A stretch of DNA of 64,000 nucleotides. Origin: Taibaiella koreensis (lineage in GTDB: Bacteria > Bacteroidota > Bacteroidia > Chitinophagales > Chitinophagaceae). The notes beneath the pieces were generated by a model that saw only the letters and a list, made by a program, of their open reading frames with translations, had not been told where the DNA came from and did no database searches. The translations under genes and the position numbers were made by a program. Shown here piece after piece: positions 25,698-35,981 of the stretch. The stretch lies in the NCBI RefSeq assembly GCF_003545715.1, contig NZ_QVNU01000002.1, positions 372,001 to 436,000 of the forward strand. Reading direction: 5' to 3'. How positions within the stretch are numbered: the first letter of the stretch is position 1; the number at the start of each line of letters is the position of its first letter.

Positions 25698-26810
25698 TTA
25701 TTCGTATTGACGGAAGATCTCATAGCCTGCTTCTTTCAATATTTTCTCTTTCCTGAAGATATCGATATCGGAAGCCATCATTTCTTTCACCAATTCCGGC
25801 AAAGTACACTTAGGCTCCCAACCCAGCCTGGTTTTGGATTTTGTAGGGTCACCGATCAGCAGGTCTACTTCTGTAGGCCGGAAATACCGGGGATCGACAC
25901 ACACCACTTCCTGCCCGGGAGTAAAGGCATAGCCTGCGGCAGATTCCTGGATATAGGCCTTTTCGTCTGCGCCCGCTCCTTTAAATTCGAGTGTGACACC
26001 CACTTCTGCAAATGCCATGGCAATAAAATCGCGTACGGTAGTGGTAACACCTGTTGCGATCACATAGTCTTCGGCCTTATCCTGTTGCAGTATCAGCCAC
26101 ATGGCTTCTACATAGTCACGCGCATGACCCCAATCCCTTTTGGCATCAAGGTTACCGATGTATAGCTTATCCTGCAGGCCCAGTGCCATTTGCGATACCG
26201 CCCGGGTAATTTTGCGTGTAACAAAGGTTTCGCCCCTTAGCGGGCTTTCATGGTTAAATAAAATACCATTACAGGCAAACATATTATACGCTTCCCTGTA
26301 GTTGACCGTGATCCAGTAAGCATATAATTTGGCTACCGCATAAGGCGACCTGGGATAGAATGGCGTGCTTTCACTCTGCGGCACAGCTTGTACCAGGCCA
26401 TACAGCTCTGAAGTAGAAGCCTGGTATATTCTTGTTTTCTCAGTAAGACCCAATAGCCTTACCGCTTCCAATATACGCAGTGTACCAATGCCATCGGCAT
26501 TAGCCGTATATTCCGGCGTATCAAAGCTCACCTTTACGTGGCTCATGGCGCCCAGGTTATAGATCTCATCGGGTTGTACCTCCTGTATAATTCGGATCAG
26601 GTTGGTGCTATCGCCCAGGTCGCCGTAGTGCAGGATCAGGTGGCGATTGTTCACATGAGGATCTTCGTACAAATGGTCGATACGATCCGTGTTCAGCAGG
26701 GAGCTTCTTCTCTTGATCCCGTGAACAACGTATCCTTTTTTGAGCAGGAATTCGGCCAGATAAGCGCCATCCTGCCCTGTGATACCTGTTATTAACGCTA
26801 CTTTTGACAT
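25698..26810 (-). CDS. gmd: GDP-mannose 4,6-dehydratase
   Basis: A 370-residue extended SDR enzyme. [19 protein letters not shown] is the Gmd NADP-binding start; [19 protein letters not shown] and [16 protein letters not shown] follow in order, all diagnostic of Gmd. It supplies the substrate for Fcl and uses GDP-mannose from ManC, encoded upstream in the same locus. The 139 bp between it and the Wzz-like gene hold no clear promoter or terminator. Confidence 0.94.
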   Translation of the reverse strand: MSKVALITGITGQDGAYLAEFLLKKGYVVHGIKRRSSLLNTDRIDHLYEDPHVNNRHLILHYGDLGDSTNLIRIIQEVQPDEIYNLGAMSHVKVSFDTPEYTANADGIGTLRILEAVRLLGLTEKTRIYQASTSELYGLVQAVPQSESTPFYPRSPYAVAKLYAYWITVNYREAYNMFACNGILFNHESPLRGETFVTRKITRAVSQMALGLQDKLYIGNLDAKRDWGHARDYVEAMWLILQQDKAEDYVIATGVTTTVRDFIAMAFAEVGVTLEFKGAGADEKAYIQESAAGYAFTPGQEVVCVDPRYFRPTEVDLLIGDPTKSKTRLGWEPKCTLPELVKEMMASDIDIFRKEKILKEAGYEIFRQYE

Positions 26811-26949
26811 GAATCTATTTTAGTTGGTTCGAGATTGGTTCATTTAATGGATTCTATAACATTTGGCGCATCTTTGTTTTGCCGCATGCTTCATATGTTG
26901 CGATTCCGGCGTCGACAATGTTTGTCATCGCGCATATTCTTAATGTGCT

Positions 26950-28014
26950 TTAAGTGTTCATAATGTTTTGATACCACTTTCGCAACATAAGAATTGCAGT
27001 CGTAAATAATAAGAATAGAACAGCGCCGATAATAGCAAATTGAATTCCAGACGCCTTTATTACTATCAGGGGGTAAACAGGTCCATCTACCATTTGTATA
27101 AGAGGTGTTTCCTGTGCCAGCGCCATTCGCCGTGTCTCAAGATTTTTGGTAAGTTCCAGGTACATCGTCGTTGTTGCGTCCACGTCTATCTTTTTCCGCT
27201 CTGGAGCCACACGCAGGGTTGCCCTGGCGGGGTTGGCATAGGGTACATCTTCAATAGAAGAAGCCACCTGATACATGCCCGAATTGAGTATAAGCCGTGC
27301 ACTGTCTGCTTTACTCTCCAATACTTTTATCTCTTCGGTCGTTTTCTCCGTTTTTGTTTTGATATAATATTGGTTTACCTTGCTCACCAATACCTCTGTA
27401 AATAGCTTTGAAAACTGCTCGTCTTTAGACTTGAAGATAACAGTAATAAGATTTTCGGCTTTACTTGTTTCGTTTATATCAAGATATTTATTGCCTTTGA
27501 GCATTTCTATGCAGGAAAGCATAAGGCTGCTTTGTTCCTTACTGAGACTATCCAGCGGTACATTCTCTTTAATCGCAACAGTACCAAGCTTGCTCTTTTT
27601 CCTTATCCCGCTTTCATCCAGAAAGATATCGACCAGCAATCTCCTTTGGCCATTATAATTTACCGGTGTAACCAATGCCTGAAACAACATCAGCCTGCTT
27701 TTATAAAGCCAGACAATATTCTTAGTGGAGGAAAAGAGACCGGCGGAAGCGTTGCCGGCATCTATTCCCAAAAGAGCAAGGCCACTCATAGCGTTACCCC
27801 CCGATTTTCCTTCATCCAAAACGAAAGTGCTTTCAGCCTTGTACAAGAAAGCTTTACTTTTGGCATAAAAAAAACCTGCGGCCGCACCTATGATCATCAA
27901 AGCAATAATTATTTTCCATTTAGAGAGCAGGTACGACGCCCACTTCTTAAGATTTAATATCAAATCTTTCATGGTGACAACATTTCTTTCCGGATAGCTT
28001 TGATTCGCCGTCAT
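26950..28014 (-). CDS. Wzz-type chain-length determinant
   Basis: A 354-residue inner-membrane protein with one transmembrane helix near residues 35-52 and a second near 325-345, the two-helix plan of Wzz/PCP proteins. A long periplasmic domain between them contains a coiled-coil-like stretch (KTEKTTEEIKVLESKADSARL). No Walker-motif kinase domain follows, so it is a Wzz rather than a Wzc. It would set polymer length with the EpsG-like Wzy. ATG 28014 is used; ATG 27972 (MKDLIL) is an alternative. Confidence 0.85.
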   Translation of the reverse strand: MTANQSYPERNVVTMKDLILNLKKWASYLLSKWKIIIALMIIGAAAGFFYAKSKAFLYKAESTFVLDEGKSGGNAMSGLALLGIDAGNASAGLFSSTKNIVWLYKSRLMLFQALVTPVNYNGQRRLLVDIFLDESGIRKKSKLGTVAIKENVPLDSLSKEQSSLMLSCIEMLKGNKYLDINETSKAENLITVIFKSKDEQFSKLFTEVLVSKVNQYYIKTKTEKTTEEIKVLESKADSARLILNSGMYQVASSIEDVPYANPARATLRVAPERKKIDVDATTTMYLELTKNLETRRMALAQETPLIQMVDGPVYPLIVIKASGIQFAIIGAVLFLLFTTAILMLRKWYQNIMNT

Positions 28015-28022
28015 GATACATG

Positions 28023-28886
28023 TTACTTTAATAGGTTCGTTAAATAGGTCCCGTAACCACTCTTTTTTAATGGCTCTGCGAGCGTTGCCAGTTGATCTCT
28101 ATCGATAAAGCCCATACGATAAGCGATTTCTTCAGGACAACCGATCTTTAGTCCCTGGCGGTTTTCGATTACCTGTACAAACTGGCTCGCCTGCATCAGC
28201 GAATCGTGTGTACCGGTATCGAGCCAGGCCACGCCTCTTCCCAATACGCCCACTTTTAATTTGCCCTGCCCCAGATAATACTTATTTACATCGGTGATCT
28301 CGTATTCCCCGCGCGCCGAAGGCTGTATCTGCCGGGCCACTTCCACCACTGAATTATCATAAAAATACAATCCCGGTACGGCATAATCGGATTGGGGACT
28401 TTCCGGCTTTTCCTCGATAGATATTGCTTTGAGTTGGTCGTCAAATTCAACCACACCATAACGCTCCGGATCACTTACCCGGTAAGCAAAAATAACACCA
28501 CCCTCAGGATCACAGTGTCCTTGCAATAACCGGGCCAGCCCACTTCCATAAAAAATATTATCGCCAAGAATCAGCGCCACTTTATCCTTCCCGATAAAAG
28601 ATGCTCCGAGCACGAAAGCCTGCGCCAGTCCATTCGGCTCTTCCTGGATCACATATTCAAAACGGCAACCCCATTGGCTTCCGTTTCCCAATAGCCTGAT
28701 GAAACCCGCCTGATCCTCCGGGGTAGTGATGATCAATATTTCACTGATTCCTGCCATCATCAATACCGATATCGGATAGTAGATCATAGGCTTATCGTAT
28801 ATGGGCATCAACTGCTTGCTGATACCCATCGTGATGGGATAAAGCCGTGTACCGGATCCTCCCGCCAATACAATCCCTTTCATCAT
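28023..28886 (-). CDS. rmlA: Glucose-1-phosphate thymidylyltransferase
   Basis: A 287-residue nucleotidyltransferase making dTDP-glucose. The signature [23 protein letters not shown] is followed by [10 protein letters not shown] and [13 protein letters not shown], all as in RmlA. Two consecutive ATG codons (28886, 28883) can start it. RmlB and RmlC lie upstream in the same locus, but no RmlD is present in the window, so the final reduction to dTDP-rhamnose must be encoded elsewhere or the sugar is another dTDP-deoxyhexose. Confidence 0.94.
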   Translation of the reverse strand: MMKGIVLAGGSGTRLYPITMGISKQLMPIYDKPMIYYPISVLMMAGISEILIITTPEDQAGFIRLLGNGSQWGCRFEYVIQEEPNGLAQAFVLGASFIGKDKVALILGDNIFYGSGLARLLQGHCDPEGGVIFAYRVSDPERYGVVEFDDQLKAISIEEKPESPQSDYAVPGLYFYDNSVVEVARQIQPSARGEYEITDVNKYYLGQGKLKVGVLGRGVAWLDTGTHDSLMQASQFVQVIENRQGLKIGCPEEIAYRMGFIDRDQLATLAEPLKKSGYGTYLTNLLK

Positions 28887-28890
28887 TGAG

Positions 28891-29892
28891 TCATTTTAAT
28901 AATTCAGGCTTTTCCTTTTCCAGCCGGTCATAAACATTTTTCACTTCCTGCGCCCTATCCCGTGATACTATTAGTATCGCATCTTCCGTTTCAACCAATA
29001 TGGCATTCTCAATCCCGATGAATTCTACGTGTTTGTCTGATCCCAATACGAGATTCTTACTGTTGTTTTGTATACCATGTTTGTTCAGGTAATCCCATAA
29101 TGCATCAAATGAGCCCAGATCGCTCCACTCAAAATGAAAGGGGATCACTTTGATGATCTTTGAATGTTCCATAACCGCATAGTCCACGCTTATGGAAGGA
29201 ATTTCCATAGTTTCTTTCACGGGCAGAAACCCGCCATCTGCTTTCTCAACAGTTCTCCGGGCTGCTTCAAATACCGCAGGCGCATGCTTTTTCAGCTCGT
29301 CAAGATAAACAGAAGCCTTGAAGCAAAACATACCGCTGTTCCAGAGGTACTTTCCGTCGGCTACGTACGCTATCGCTGTTTCAAGGTCAGGCTTCTCTTT
29401 AAAGGCGATCACATCAAACAATTCATTGTGCTCAATGTAGCCGTATCCTGTTTCAGGGTGTTGCGGCGTAGCGCCGAAAGTGACTAGATAACCGTCATGT
29501 GCAAGCATCACAGCATCATGTACGGCCTTTTCGTAAAGGTCGCTACCACTAATGATATGGTCAGATGGCGTAACCAATAATATATCGTCGGGCGCGACAG
29601 TAAGAGCAGCAAATGCAATCGATGCGGCCGTATTCCTTGGAGCGGCTTCAATAATTTCACCATAATTGCTGATGCACGCGGTCCTTAATTCCTGGCGGGA
29701 AAGCTCATAATTATCGACACTCCCCACAATCAGGATACGATCGGCGATCTTGCTATTGCGCAACGCACACGTACGAAAAAGCGTATTCGCGTCATCAAAG
29801 ATGGGAATATATTGCTTAGGCCTCGACTTACGTGACAAAGGCCATAACCTGCTGCCGACACCTCCGGATAGTATTACATTAATTATCGACAT
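28891..29892 (-). CDS. manC: Mannose-1-phosphate guanylyltransferase (single-domain)
   Basis: A 333-residue enzyme converting mannose-1-P and GTP to GDP-mannose. It begins [25 protein letters not shown] and contains TPSDHII and [10 protein letters not shown]. Many ManC proteins are fused to a C-terminal cupin isomerase and are about 470 residues long; here that cupin is separate at 30514-30864. It feeds Gmd and Fcl downstream. Confidence 0.93.
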   Translation of the reverse strand: MSIINVILSGGVGSRLWPLSRKSRPKQYIPIFDDANTLFRTCALRNSKIADRILIVGSVDNYELSRQELRTACISNYGEIIEAAPRNTAASIAFAALTVAPDDILLVTPSDHIISGSDLYEKAVHDAVMLAHDGYLVTFGATPQHPETGYGYIEHNELFDVIAFKEKPDLETAIAYVADGKYLWNSGMFCFKASVYLDELKKHAPAVFEAARRTVEKADGGFLPVKETMEIPSISVDYAVMEHSKIIKVIPFHFEWSDLGSFDALWDYLNKHGIQNNSKNLVLGSDKHVEFIGIENAILVETEDAILIVSRDRAQEVKNVYDRLEKEKPELLK

Positions 29893-29931
29893 GGTCTTAG
29901 CTTTGCGTTTCTATTCTGAAATGCCCTCTGA

Positions 29932-30468
29932 TCATAATTCAACAAAAGGGAGGTGGAGGTCCTTTTCCGACAATATCCTTTGTGTTACTGGAATACCCCA
30001 ATCAATACCCAGCACCGGATCATCGTACCGTATTCCGCCTTCCGCGTTTTTATCATAAACGTTATCACACTTGTACAATAACACGGCATTGAGGCTTAAC
30101 ACTGAAAAACCATGGGCAAACCCCCGTGGCACATATAGCTGCCGTTTATTTTCGGCCGAAAGCTCCTCGGCAATCCACTGACCATAGGTAGCTGAATGTT
30201 TACGCAGGTCAACTGCCACATCAAGCACCTTTCCTTCAAGTATGCGGATCAACTTGGCTTGAGCAAATTCGCCCTGCTGGAAATGAAGCCCACGAATGAC
30301 GCCGTAACCAGATGAGGATTGGTTGTCCTGAACAAACGCCCCGCTCTGTTTCGTTAAGCGTTCAAACCCGGCTCTGTTAAAACTCTCGAAGAAATAACCT
30401 CTGCTATCATTATAAACCGCAGGCTCTATGATAAAACAGTCCTTTAGTTTTGTTTCTATAACATTCAT
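29932..30468 (-). CDS. rmlC: dTDP-4-dehydrorhamnose 3,5-epimerase
   Basis: A cupin-fold epimerase of 178 residues. DSRGYFFESFN lies near the start, FVQDNQSSSGYGVIRGLHFQ carries the catalytic His region, and VPRGFAHGFSVL follows; all are conserved RmlC blocks. It acts on the 4-keto-6-deoxyglucose product of RmlB. It sits between manC (39 bp) and the cupin isomerase (45 bp). Confidence 0.94.
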   Translation of the reverse strand: MNVIETKLKDCFIIEPAVYNDSRGYFFESFNRAGFERLTKQSGAFVQDNQSSSGYGVIRGLHFQQGEFAQAKLIRILEGKVLDVAVDLRKHSATYGQWIAEELSAENKRQLYVPRGFAHGFSVLSLNAVLLYKCDNVYDKNAEGGIRYDDPVLGIDWGIPVTQRILSEKDLHLPFVEL

Positions 30469-30513
30469 AAACTACTACAATTGATACCTCGTTGCCGTAA
30501 GGTCAATATGCTC

Positions 30514-30864
30514 TTAATTTTTATCGACGCGGGCGTAGTCGTCATCCAGCCGGATAATGTCATCTTCTCCAAAATAAGTTCCCAACTGCACTTCGATAAT
30601 AACGAGCGGCTCCTGCCCCTCGTTGGCCACGCGGTGTTTGGCTAACACATCTATTTTTACAACCACTCCCGGACCATGCTTTTGCGTCTCTCCCTCTATG
30701 GTAACTGTAGCGGTTCCGGAAATAATAGTCCACACTTCCGACCGGTGGTGATGATATTGATAACTCAACCGGCCTCCGGGCTTTACTTCAATGCGCTTTA
30801 CCTTATGAGAGTCCTTATCTTCCAGGACCCAGTACTCACCCCAGGGGCGTACGTCGTGTTCCAT
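30514..30864 (-). CDS. Stand-alone cupin, mannose-6-phosphate isomerase type II
   Basis: A 116-residue protein equal to the C-terminal cupin of bifunctional ManC/mannose-6-P isomerase. It begins VRPWGEYWVLED and contains the metal-binding set YQYHHHRSEVW and a later H in LAKHRVANEG. It probably isomerises fructose-6-P and mannose-6-P for GDP-mannose synthesis. It is separated from manC by rmlC, an uncommon split of two normally fused activities. No phosphomannomutase is seen here. Confidence 0.88.
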   Translation of the reverse strand: MEHDVRPWGEYWVLEDKDSHKVKRIEVKPGGRLSYQYHHHRSEVWTIISGTATVTIEGETQKHGPGVVVKIDVLAKHRVANEGQEPLVIIEVQLGTYFGEDDIIRLDDDYARVDKN

Positions 30865-30876
30865 TGGTTCGAAATA

Positions 30877-31938
30877 TTAGCTTTCTGAATATTGGTCCGA
30901 ATAATATTTTTGGTAGGCGCCACTGGTTACCTGATCCAGCCATTCTTCATTGGCCAGGTACCAATCTACCGTTTTCTCCAACCCTTCTTCAAACTGCAGA
31001 CTGGGCTTCCATCCCAGCTCTTGCTGCAACTTTGTAGCATTGATGGCATAACGCAGATCATGCCCTGCACGATCCTTTACAAAAGTGATCAATTGCGCAG
31101 ATGTACCAGGCACACGGCTCAGTTTCCTGTCCATAATGTTGCAAAGTAACCGGATCAGATCTATGTTTTTCCATTCGTTATGCCCGCCTACGTTATAAGT
31201 GGTTCCGGCTTTCGCATTATGAAAGATGAGGTCGATGGCTTTCACATGATCTTCTACCCAAAGCCAGTCTCTTATATTTTCACCTTTGCCGTATACTGGT
31301 ACAGGCTTACTATTTTTAATATTATTGATCGCCAGGGGAATCAGCTTCTCCGGAAAGTGGAAAGAGCCATAATTGTTGGAACAGTTGGAGATTACTATAT
31401 CCATACCAAAAGTATCCCTGTAGGCTCTTACAAAATGATCGGAGCTGGCCTTAGACGCCGAATACGGGCTATGCGGATCGTAACGGGTTTCTTCGGTAAA
31501 CATACCGTCTCCTGTCAGAGCACCGTATACCTCATCTGTGGATACATGATAGAACCGGCACTTATCATAAACACCTTTCCAACAGGCCTTAGCTGCATTG
31601 AGCAGATTCACCGTACCGACAACATTAGTCATCACGAATTCAACAGGACTGCTTATCGAACGGTCTACATGAGATTCAGCAGCCAGGTGTATCACCGCAT
31701 CCGGCTTTTGCTCTGCAAACAGGCGGTCAATAAATGCAGCGTCTATAATATCTCCTTTAATGAATTTGTAATTCTCTTTCTCCTCAATGTCTCTCAGGTT
31801 GGCCAGGTTGCCGGCATAAGTCAGCTTATCAAGATTAATGATGGTATATTGCGGATACCGGGTTACAAAATGTCGCACTACATGTGAACCAATAAACCCA
31901 GCTCCGCCGGTAATAATAATCGTCTTTTCGGTTCTCAT
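30877..31938 (-). CDS. rmlB: dTDP-glucose 4,6-dehydratase
   Basis: An extended SDR enzyme of 353 residues. IIITGGAGFIGSHVVRHF is at the N-terminus, then HLAAESHVDRSI, VSTDEVYG, YSASKASSDHFVRAY and NNYGSFHFPEKLIPL, all typical of RmlB. ATG 31938 (MRTEKTIII) is chosen over a GTG seven codons upstream. It lies 79 bp after the SLBB export gene and 12 bp before the cupin isomerase. Confidence 0.94.
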   Translation of the reverse strand: MRTEKTIIITGGAGFIGSHVVRHFVTRYPQYTIINLDKLTYAGNLANLRDIEEKENYKFIKGDIIDAAFIDRLFAEQKPDAVIHLAAESHVDRSISSPVEFVMTNVVGTVNLLNAAKACWKGVYDKCRFYHVSTDEVYGALTGDGMFTEETRYDPHSPYSASKASSDHFVRAYRDTFGMDIVISNCSNNYGSFHFPEKLIPLAINNIKNSKPVPVYGKGENIRDWLWVEDHVKAIDLIFHNAKAGTTYNVGGHNEWKNIDLIRLLCNIMDRKLSRVPGTSAQLITFVKDRAGHDLRYAINATKLQQELGWKPSLQFEEGLEKTVDWYLANEEWLDQVTSGAYQKYYSDQYSES

Positions 31939-32017
31939 AGTTATATCAGTTCGGTTCACCTGCTACACCCAATAAATAAAAAATCAAATAACAAGCGTTC
32001 AAGGACAGGTAACATTG

Positions 32018-34435
32018 CTACTTGTTCGAATTAATGATCGCGACTACAAGCGCAGCCATTGAGGCGACACTGGCTGACAATCCCACCCATGTTTGCACCA
32101 ATGTAGTACCATCCCGTTCTTTCCGGGGTTTGCGCTTGGGAATAAAGACCTCAGCACCAGGTTCGATGTTGGGGTAGTTCCGGAAGAAAAGAAAATGGCG
32201 TGTTCCCTTGCTGGCCCCATTGGCGTATACGACATAGGAATGTTTCTTTAGGGCATCGTCGGTAAAACCGCCGCTGCGCATGACATATTCATTAAGGTTT
32301 TGACCCGAAACGTAAACCGTTGTCTTCGGAGAATACACTTCACCCGATACCTTTACTGTTTGCAGTTCACGGGGTACGTTCAACACATCGCCGTTCAGTA
32401 AAATCAGATCTTTGCGCCCTTTGGGATGCTTGAGCACATAGCCCAGATCTATGTCGACAAAGTTATTCCGCTTAGTCGGATCGGATAGATCGATCCCGGA
32501 TTTTCCGTTTGTGGCATCGATCTGCTTTTCTGCAAACTGGCGCATCTTCAGGCTCTGCTTTTCTGCATCTGTTGCTGTTGCGATGTAGTCGCCTCTTCTC
32601 AGGGAAGCGCCATTCAAATAGGCGTAGGCGGTAAATCCTTTGGCTCTGGCTACCAAATCGGAGATGCGGTCGTCCTTGGTCAGCAGCGCATAAGTTCCGG
32701 GATACATGACCTCGCCTTCAACCGTTACCATCTGTGGTTGTACATATCCGGGCAAAGCAAAAATAGAGACGGCGTCAAAAGGCTCGAGCCTGAACTTAGA
32801 CTCCGCCAACTTTAGATCTTTATCGATAACAACCTTGATGATATTGGCCAGTTTGGCGTCTTTGGCTTTACGGTCGCTGTCTTTCACTCGGCGGGCGATC
32901 TCAACTTCCACCATATTGGCGCCATCTGCAAAACCACCGGCTTTAAGGATGAGATCTTCAACGGTCATACCATTGAAATAGGGAAAGGTACCAGCGGCGC
33001 GCACTTTACCGGTGATGTTTACGGTAAAAGCATCTGTATAGTCAAATATCGAAGAGACAGTGATCACGTCTTCCCGCATCAACAGTATATCCTCTGCTGT
33101 TCCATCTATGATAGCCTTCACATTGAAGGGGATCACTGCAGAGCTATTATCTTCCTTAAGCCGGGTAATATATCCACGCTCAAGATAAGCATCCTCTTTG
33201 AGGCCATCGGCTTTAGCGATCAATTCTTTTAAAGTAAGGCCATCTGTTAGCTCGAAATCACCGGGGCGGTACACAGCTCCCCATAAAGAAACCCTGTTCT
33301 CATACTTATTATATATCCTGGATACGGTATATTTATCTCCTTTAAGCGGAATATACTGATCAAAATCCTTTTGACCGATATCCTTTAGTCGCTGTTGCTT
33401 GTCTGTAAGCTGTACGGCCTTAATACTGAACTTGTAAGCATAATCCGTAAACCCACCGGCAAAGTGGATCACATCCTTCAGCGACTCACCAGGTAATACT
33501 TCAAAATATGCCGGCCGTTTTACTTCGCCCTCCATACTCACCCTTACCCTATACTCCGGTACCATAATGATATCACCATCCTGAAGTGCTATATTGGCGC
33601 TTACATCTCCCCTCAGCAGGTAATCGTACATATCGATCTGGGCAATCTGCTCATTATTGCGCATCACCTTGATCCCCCTGAATGTTCCATTGGATGTAAT
33701 ACCACCAGATTCATAGAGCGCATTAAATGCAGTTGTCAACGAACTGAGTGTATAATCGCCCGGCGTACGGACTTCACCCAGAAGGGTAATGCGAATGCTG
33801 CGTATATTGGTAAGCGTAACATCAACCTCCGTCCCCCTGTCTATTGCAAAACGATTGGTCCGCAACTTCTCTTTGATCACCTCAGTAGCATTTTCTATGG
33901 TGCGTCCACCCACAAAAACCTTACCTAAATCTCTCAGAGAAACAGAGCCATCTGGGCTCACAACGGGAGCAAAGCTCACAACCGAATTCCCGGTTACAGC
34001 GATAGACAATTTATCGCCGGGACCTAATATGTAATTCTGCGGTATCGGCCGGTTAGCATCTGGGGCAAAAGATGAAGACGGATTATTGAATATTTCATTG
34101 CCGAAAATAGGTAAGCCCGCTTCTCCTTTTATGCCTTCGGCCGTTTTGCGCCGTTTTTCAACTTCTTCGTTCTTCTCTTGCTTCTTATCCTGCTCCTGAT
34201 CACTTTCCCTGGCATTCTTATCCTTCTGTTCACCATTATCCTCTTTATGCTGGTCGCTGGCTTCTTTTACCTGGTCTGGAGTGCTGGTCGTTGAAGCGTC
34301 GGTTGTCGCGGTTTGTGCCGGTTTGGTTTGCTTGGGCGCCGGCTGCTGAGCGTAGCCGGTAACGGTACATCCCAGGAGGAAAAGCAGGACAAACAGTCGT
34401 TTTAATATATGAATCCGGAGTGTTTTGATGTGCAT
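32018..34435 (-). CDS. SLBB-domain polysaccharide export protein (Wza-like)
   Basis: An 805-residue exported protein. The signal region includes VLLFLLGC, a possible lipobox, and further on TGYAQ, a possible signal peptidase I site. A charged Lys/Glu/Gln-rich segment (about 45-100) precedes the poly-export domain (ILGPGDKLSIAVTGNS). About six SLBB-like repeats follow, recognisable by G-E/K/A-V-x-x-P/A-G starts such as GEVRTPGDYTL, GEVKRPAYFEV and GEVMYPGTYAL. A hydrophobic segment ends the protein. It should form the outer-membrane exit channel. It is the first gene after a promoter-bearing gap. Confidence 0.88.
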   Translation of the reverse strand: MHIKTLRIHILKRLFVLLFLLGCTVTGYAQQPAPKQTKPAQTATTDASTTSTPDQVKEASDQHKEDNGEQKDKNARESDQEQDKKQEKNEEVEKRRKTAEGIKGEAGLPIFGNEIFNNPSSSFAPDANRPIPQNYILGPGDKLSIAVTGNSVVSFAPVVSPDGSVSLRDLGKVFVGGRTIENATEVIKEKLRTNRFAIDRGTEVDVTLTNIRSIRITLLGEVRTPGDYTLSSLTTAFNALYESGGITSNGTFRGIKVMRNNEQIAQIDMYDYLLRGDVSANIALQDGDIIMVPEYRVRVSMEGEVKRPAYFEVLPGESLKDVIHFAGGFTDYAYKFSIKAVQLTDKQQRLKDIGQKDFDQYIPLKGDKYTVSRIYNKYENRVSLWGAVYRPGDFELTDGLTLKELIAKADGLKEDAYLERGYITRLKEDNSSAVIPFNVKAIIDGTAEDILLMREDVITVSSIFDYTDAFTVNITGKVRAAGTFPYFNGMTVEDLILKAGGFADGANMVEVEIARRVKDSDRKAKDAKLANIIKVVIDKDLKLAESKFRLEPFDAVSIFALPGYVQPQMVTVEGEVMYPGTYALLTKDDRISDLVARAKGFTAYAYLNGASLRRGDYIATATDAEKQSLKMRQFAEKQIDATNGKSGIDLSDPTKRNNFVDIDLGYVLKHPKGRKDLILLNGDVLNVPRELQTVKVSGEVYSPKTTVYVSGQNLNEYVMRSGGFTDDALKKHSYVVYANGASKGTRHFLFFRNYPNIEPGAEVFIPKRKPRKERDGTTLVQTWVGLSASVASMAALVVAIINSNK

Positions 34436-34473
34436 GGTAACAAAATAATCTATAATACTTTAAATCAGGTATA

Positions 34474-34492
34474 GCCGGAAGCAGTTTCCGGC
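34474..34492 (-). other. Stem-loop at the predicted 5' end of the polysaccharide transcript
   Basis: A 7-bp perfect inverted repeat (GCCGGAA with TTCCGGC, 5-base loop) lies immediately downstream of the -7 box at 34499-34506, so it would form the first nucleotides of the mRNA leading to the SLBB gene. Such 5' stems often protect mRNA from decay; no T-tract follows, so it is not a terminator. Confidence 0.45.
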
Positions 34493-34498
34493 GGTGGG

Positions 34499-34506
34499 CA
34501 AAATTA
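34499..34506 (-). promoter_or_regulatory. Candidate -7 promoter box (TAATTTTG) for the polysaccharide operon
   Basis: On the minus strand the box matches TAnnTTTG exactly and lies about 60 bp upstream of the SLBB gene ATG, inside the widest gap of the locus (34436-34613). No good -33 TTTG is found at 19-21 bp. One exact match per roughly 2 kb of double-stranded DNA is expected by chance, so placement, not sequence alone, supports it. Confidence 0.45.
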
Positions 34507-34613
34507 ATATTCTTTTTCTGGTAACCATGCGTTGCCCGGATTATGGTTGCCGAATGGGCAGAAAATTAATATAAATTTCGCATTTAACTTAATGGAATTC
34601 AGCGGCATTAACG

Positions 34614-35939
34614 CTACCAGCCTTGCCCAACGCCAATGCAATGATATGTAAAACCGTTCATTTCCAACTCTCGGGCATTATAGATATTCCGGCCATCGAA
34701 CAGAAGCGGCCTGCGCATCAGCGTCTTTACCCGGTCCCAATCGGGTAGCCGGAACTCGCGCCATTCGGTAAGCAACATCAATGCATCGGCATCCTCCAGG
34801 GCGGTGTATTCATCATCGGTGTAGGTCACCGGCAAATCGATATGTCTTGCTGCTTCCTTCATCGCCACCGGATCGTAGGCTCTTACCTCAGCGCCGGCAT
34901 GCACCAGTGCCCTGATGATCGCAATCGACGGGGCCTCCCGCATATCATCCGTCTGTGGCTTAAAGGATAAGCCCCATACCGCTATCTTCTTACCGGTGAG
35001 ATCTGTTCCAAGGATACGGCACAGTTTACGGAAAAGGGTCAGCTTCTGCTTTTCATTGATCTCTTCCACAATCTCCAGCATTTTTAAAGGATGCCCGTGC
35101 TGTTCTCCGCTTCTCATCAATGCCTTTACATCTTTTGGGAAGCAGGAACCGCCATAGCCGATACCCGCATATAAAAATTTATTGCCGATACGGGGGTCGG
35201 AGCCAATACCGCTGCGTACCTGGTTGATATCGGCGCCCAGAATTTCACAAAGATTAGCAATGTCGTTCATAAAGCTGATACGGGTCGCCAGCATGGCATT
35301 GGCGGCATATTTGGTCATTTCCGCCGAGGGAATGTCCATAAATATAATCCTGAAACCATTCAACAGGAATGGTTTATATATTTGTTCCATTACCTTGGCG
35401 GCCCGGTCGCTTTCCACACCGATCACGATACGGTCTGGGCTCATAAAGTCGTTTATAGCCGCGCCTTCTTTAAGAAACTCTGGATTGGAGGCTACATCAA
35501 AAGGGACAGAACGGCCATGGCGGGCCATAGATTCGGCTATCGCCTGCTTGACCTTGACCGAAGAGCCTACAGGCACCGTGCTTTTGGTAACGACCACGGC
35601 ATAGTCCTGCAGGTAAGCCCCTATTTGCCCGGCCACGGCAATTACATATTTGAGATCGGCGCTGCCATCCTCGCCTTCCGGCGTTCCTACAGCTATAAAA
35701 ACAGCATCGGCTTCTGCTATGTCCGAAGCGATGTCGGTGCTGAAGCTTAGGCGCCCTTTTTGGGCATTACGATGCACAATTTCTTCAAGACCAGGCTCAT
35801 ATATAGGTAAAATTCCTTTTCTAAGGTTATCTATCTTCTGCTGATCAATATCGACACATACCACTTCCGCTCCTACATCGCTAAGACAAGCTCCTGTAAC
35901 CAGGCCCACATAGCCCGTTCCCACTACTATTATTTTCAT
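34614..35939 (-). CDS. ugd: UDP-glucose 6-dehydrogenase
   Basis: A 441-residue nucleotide-sugar dehydrogenase making UDP-glucuronate. MKIIVVGTGYVGLVTGACLS is the NAD-binding start, GTPEGEDGSADL follows, and the catalytic Cys is in GYGGSCFPKDVKAL. This GGSCFPKD form is that of Ugd, unlike the GGHCIGVDP form in WbpA at 23375. It lies 42 bp after the WecA-like gene. Glucuronate is therefore a likely constituent or precursor of the glycan. Confidence 0.93.
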   Translation of the reverse strand: MKIIVVGTGYVGLVTGACLSDVGAEVVCVDIDQQKIDNLRKGILPIYEPGLEEIVHRNAQKGRLSFSTDIASDIAEADAVFIAVGTPEGEDGSADLKYVIAVAGQIGAYLQDYAVVVTKSTVPVGSSVKVKQAIAESMARHGRSVPFDVASNPEFLKEGAAINDFMSPDRIVIGVESDRAAKVMEQIYKPFLLNGFRIIFMDIPSAEMTKYAANAMLATRISFMNDIANLCEILGADINQVRSGIGSDPRIGNKFLYAGIGYGGSCFPKDVKALMRSGEQHGHPLKMLEIVEEINEKQKLTLFRKLCRILGTDLTGKKIAVWGLSFKPQTDDMREAPSIAIIRALVHAGAEVRAYDPVAMKEAARHIDLPVTYTDDEYTALEDADALMLLTEWREFRLPDWDRVKTLMRRPLLFDGRNIYNARELEMNGFTYHCIGVGQGW

Positions 35940-35981
35940 ACTTAAAACCGGGAATTAAAAAAACGACAGAACCGACAGCGA

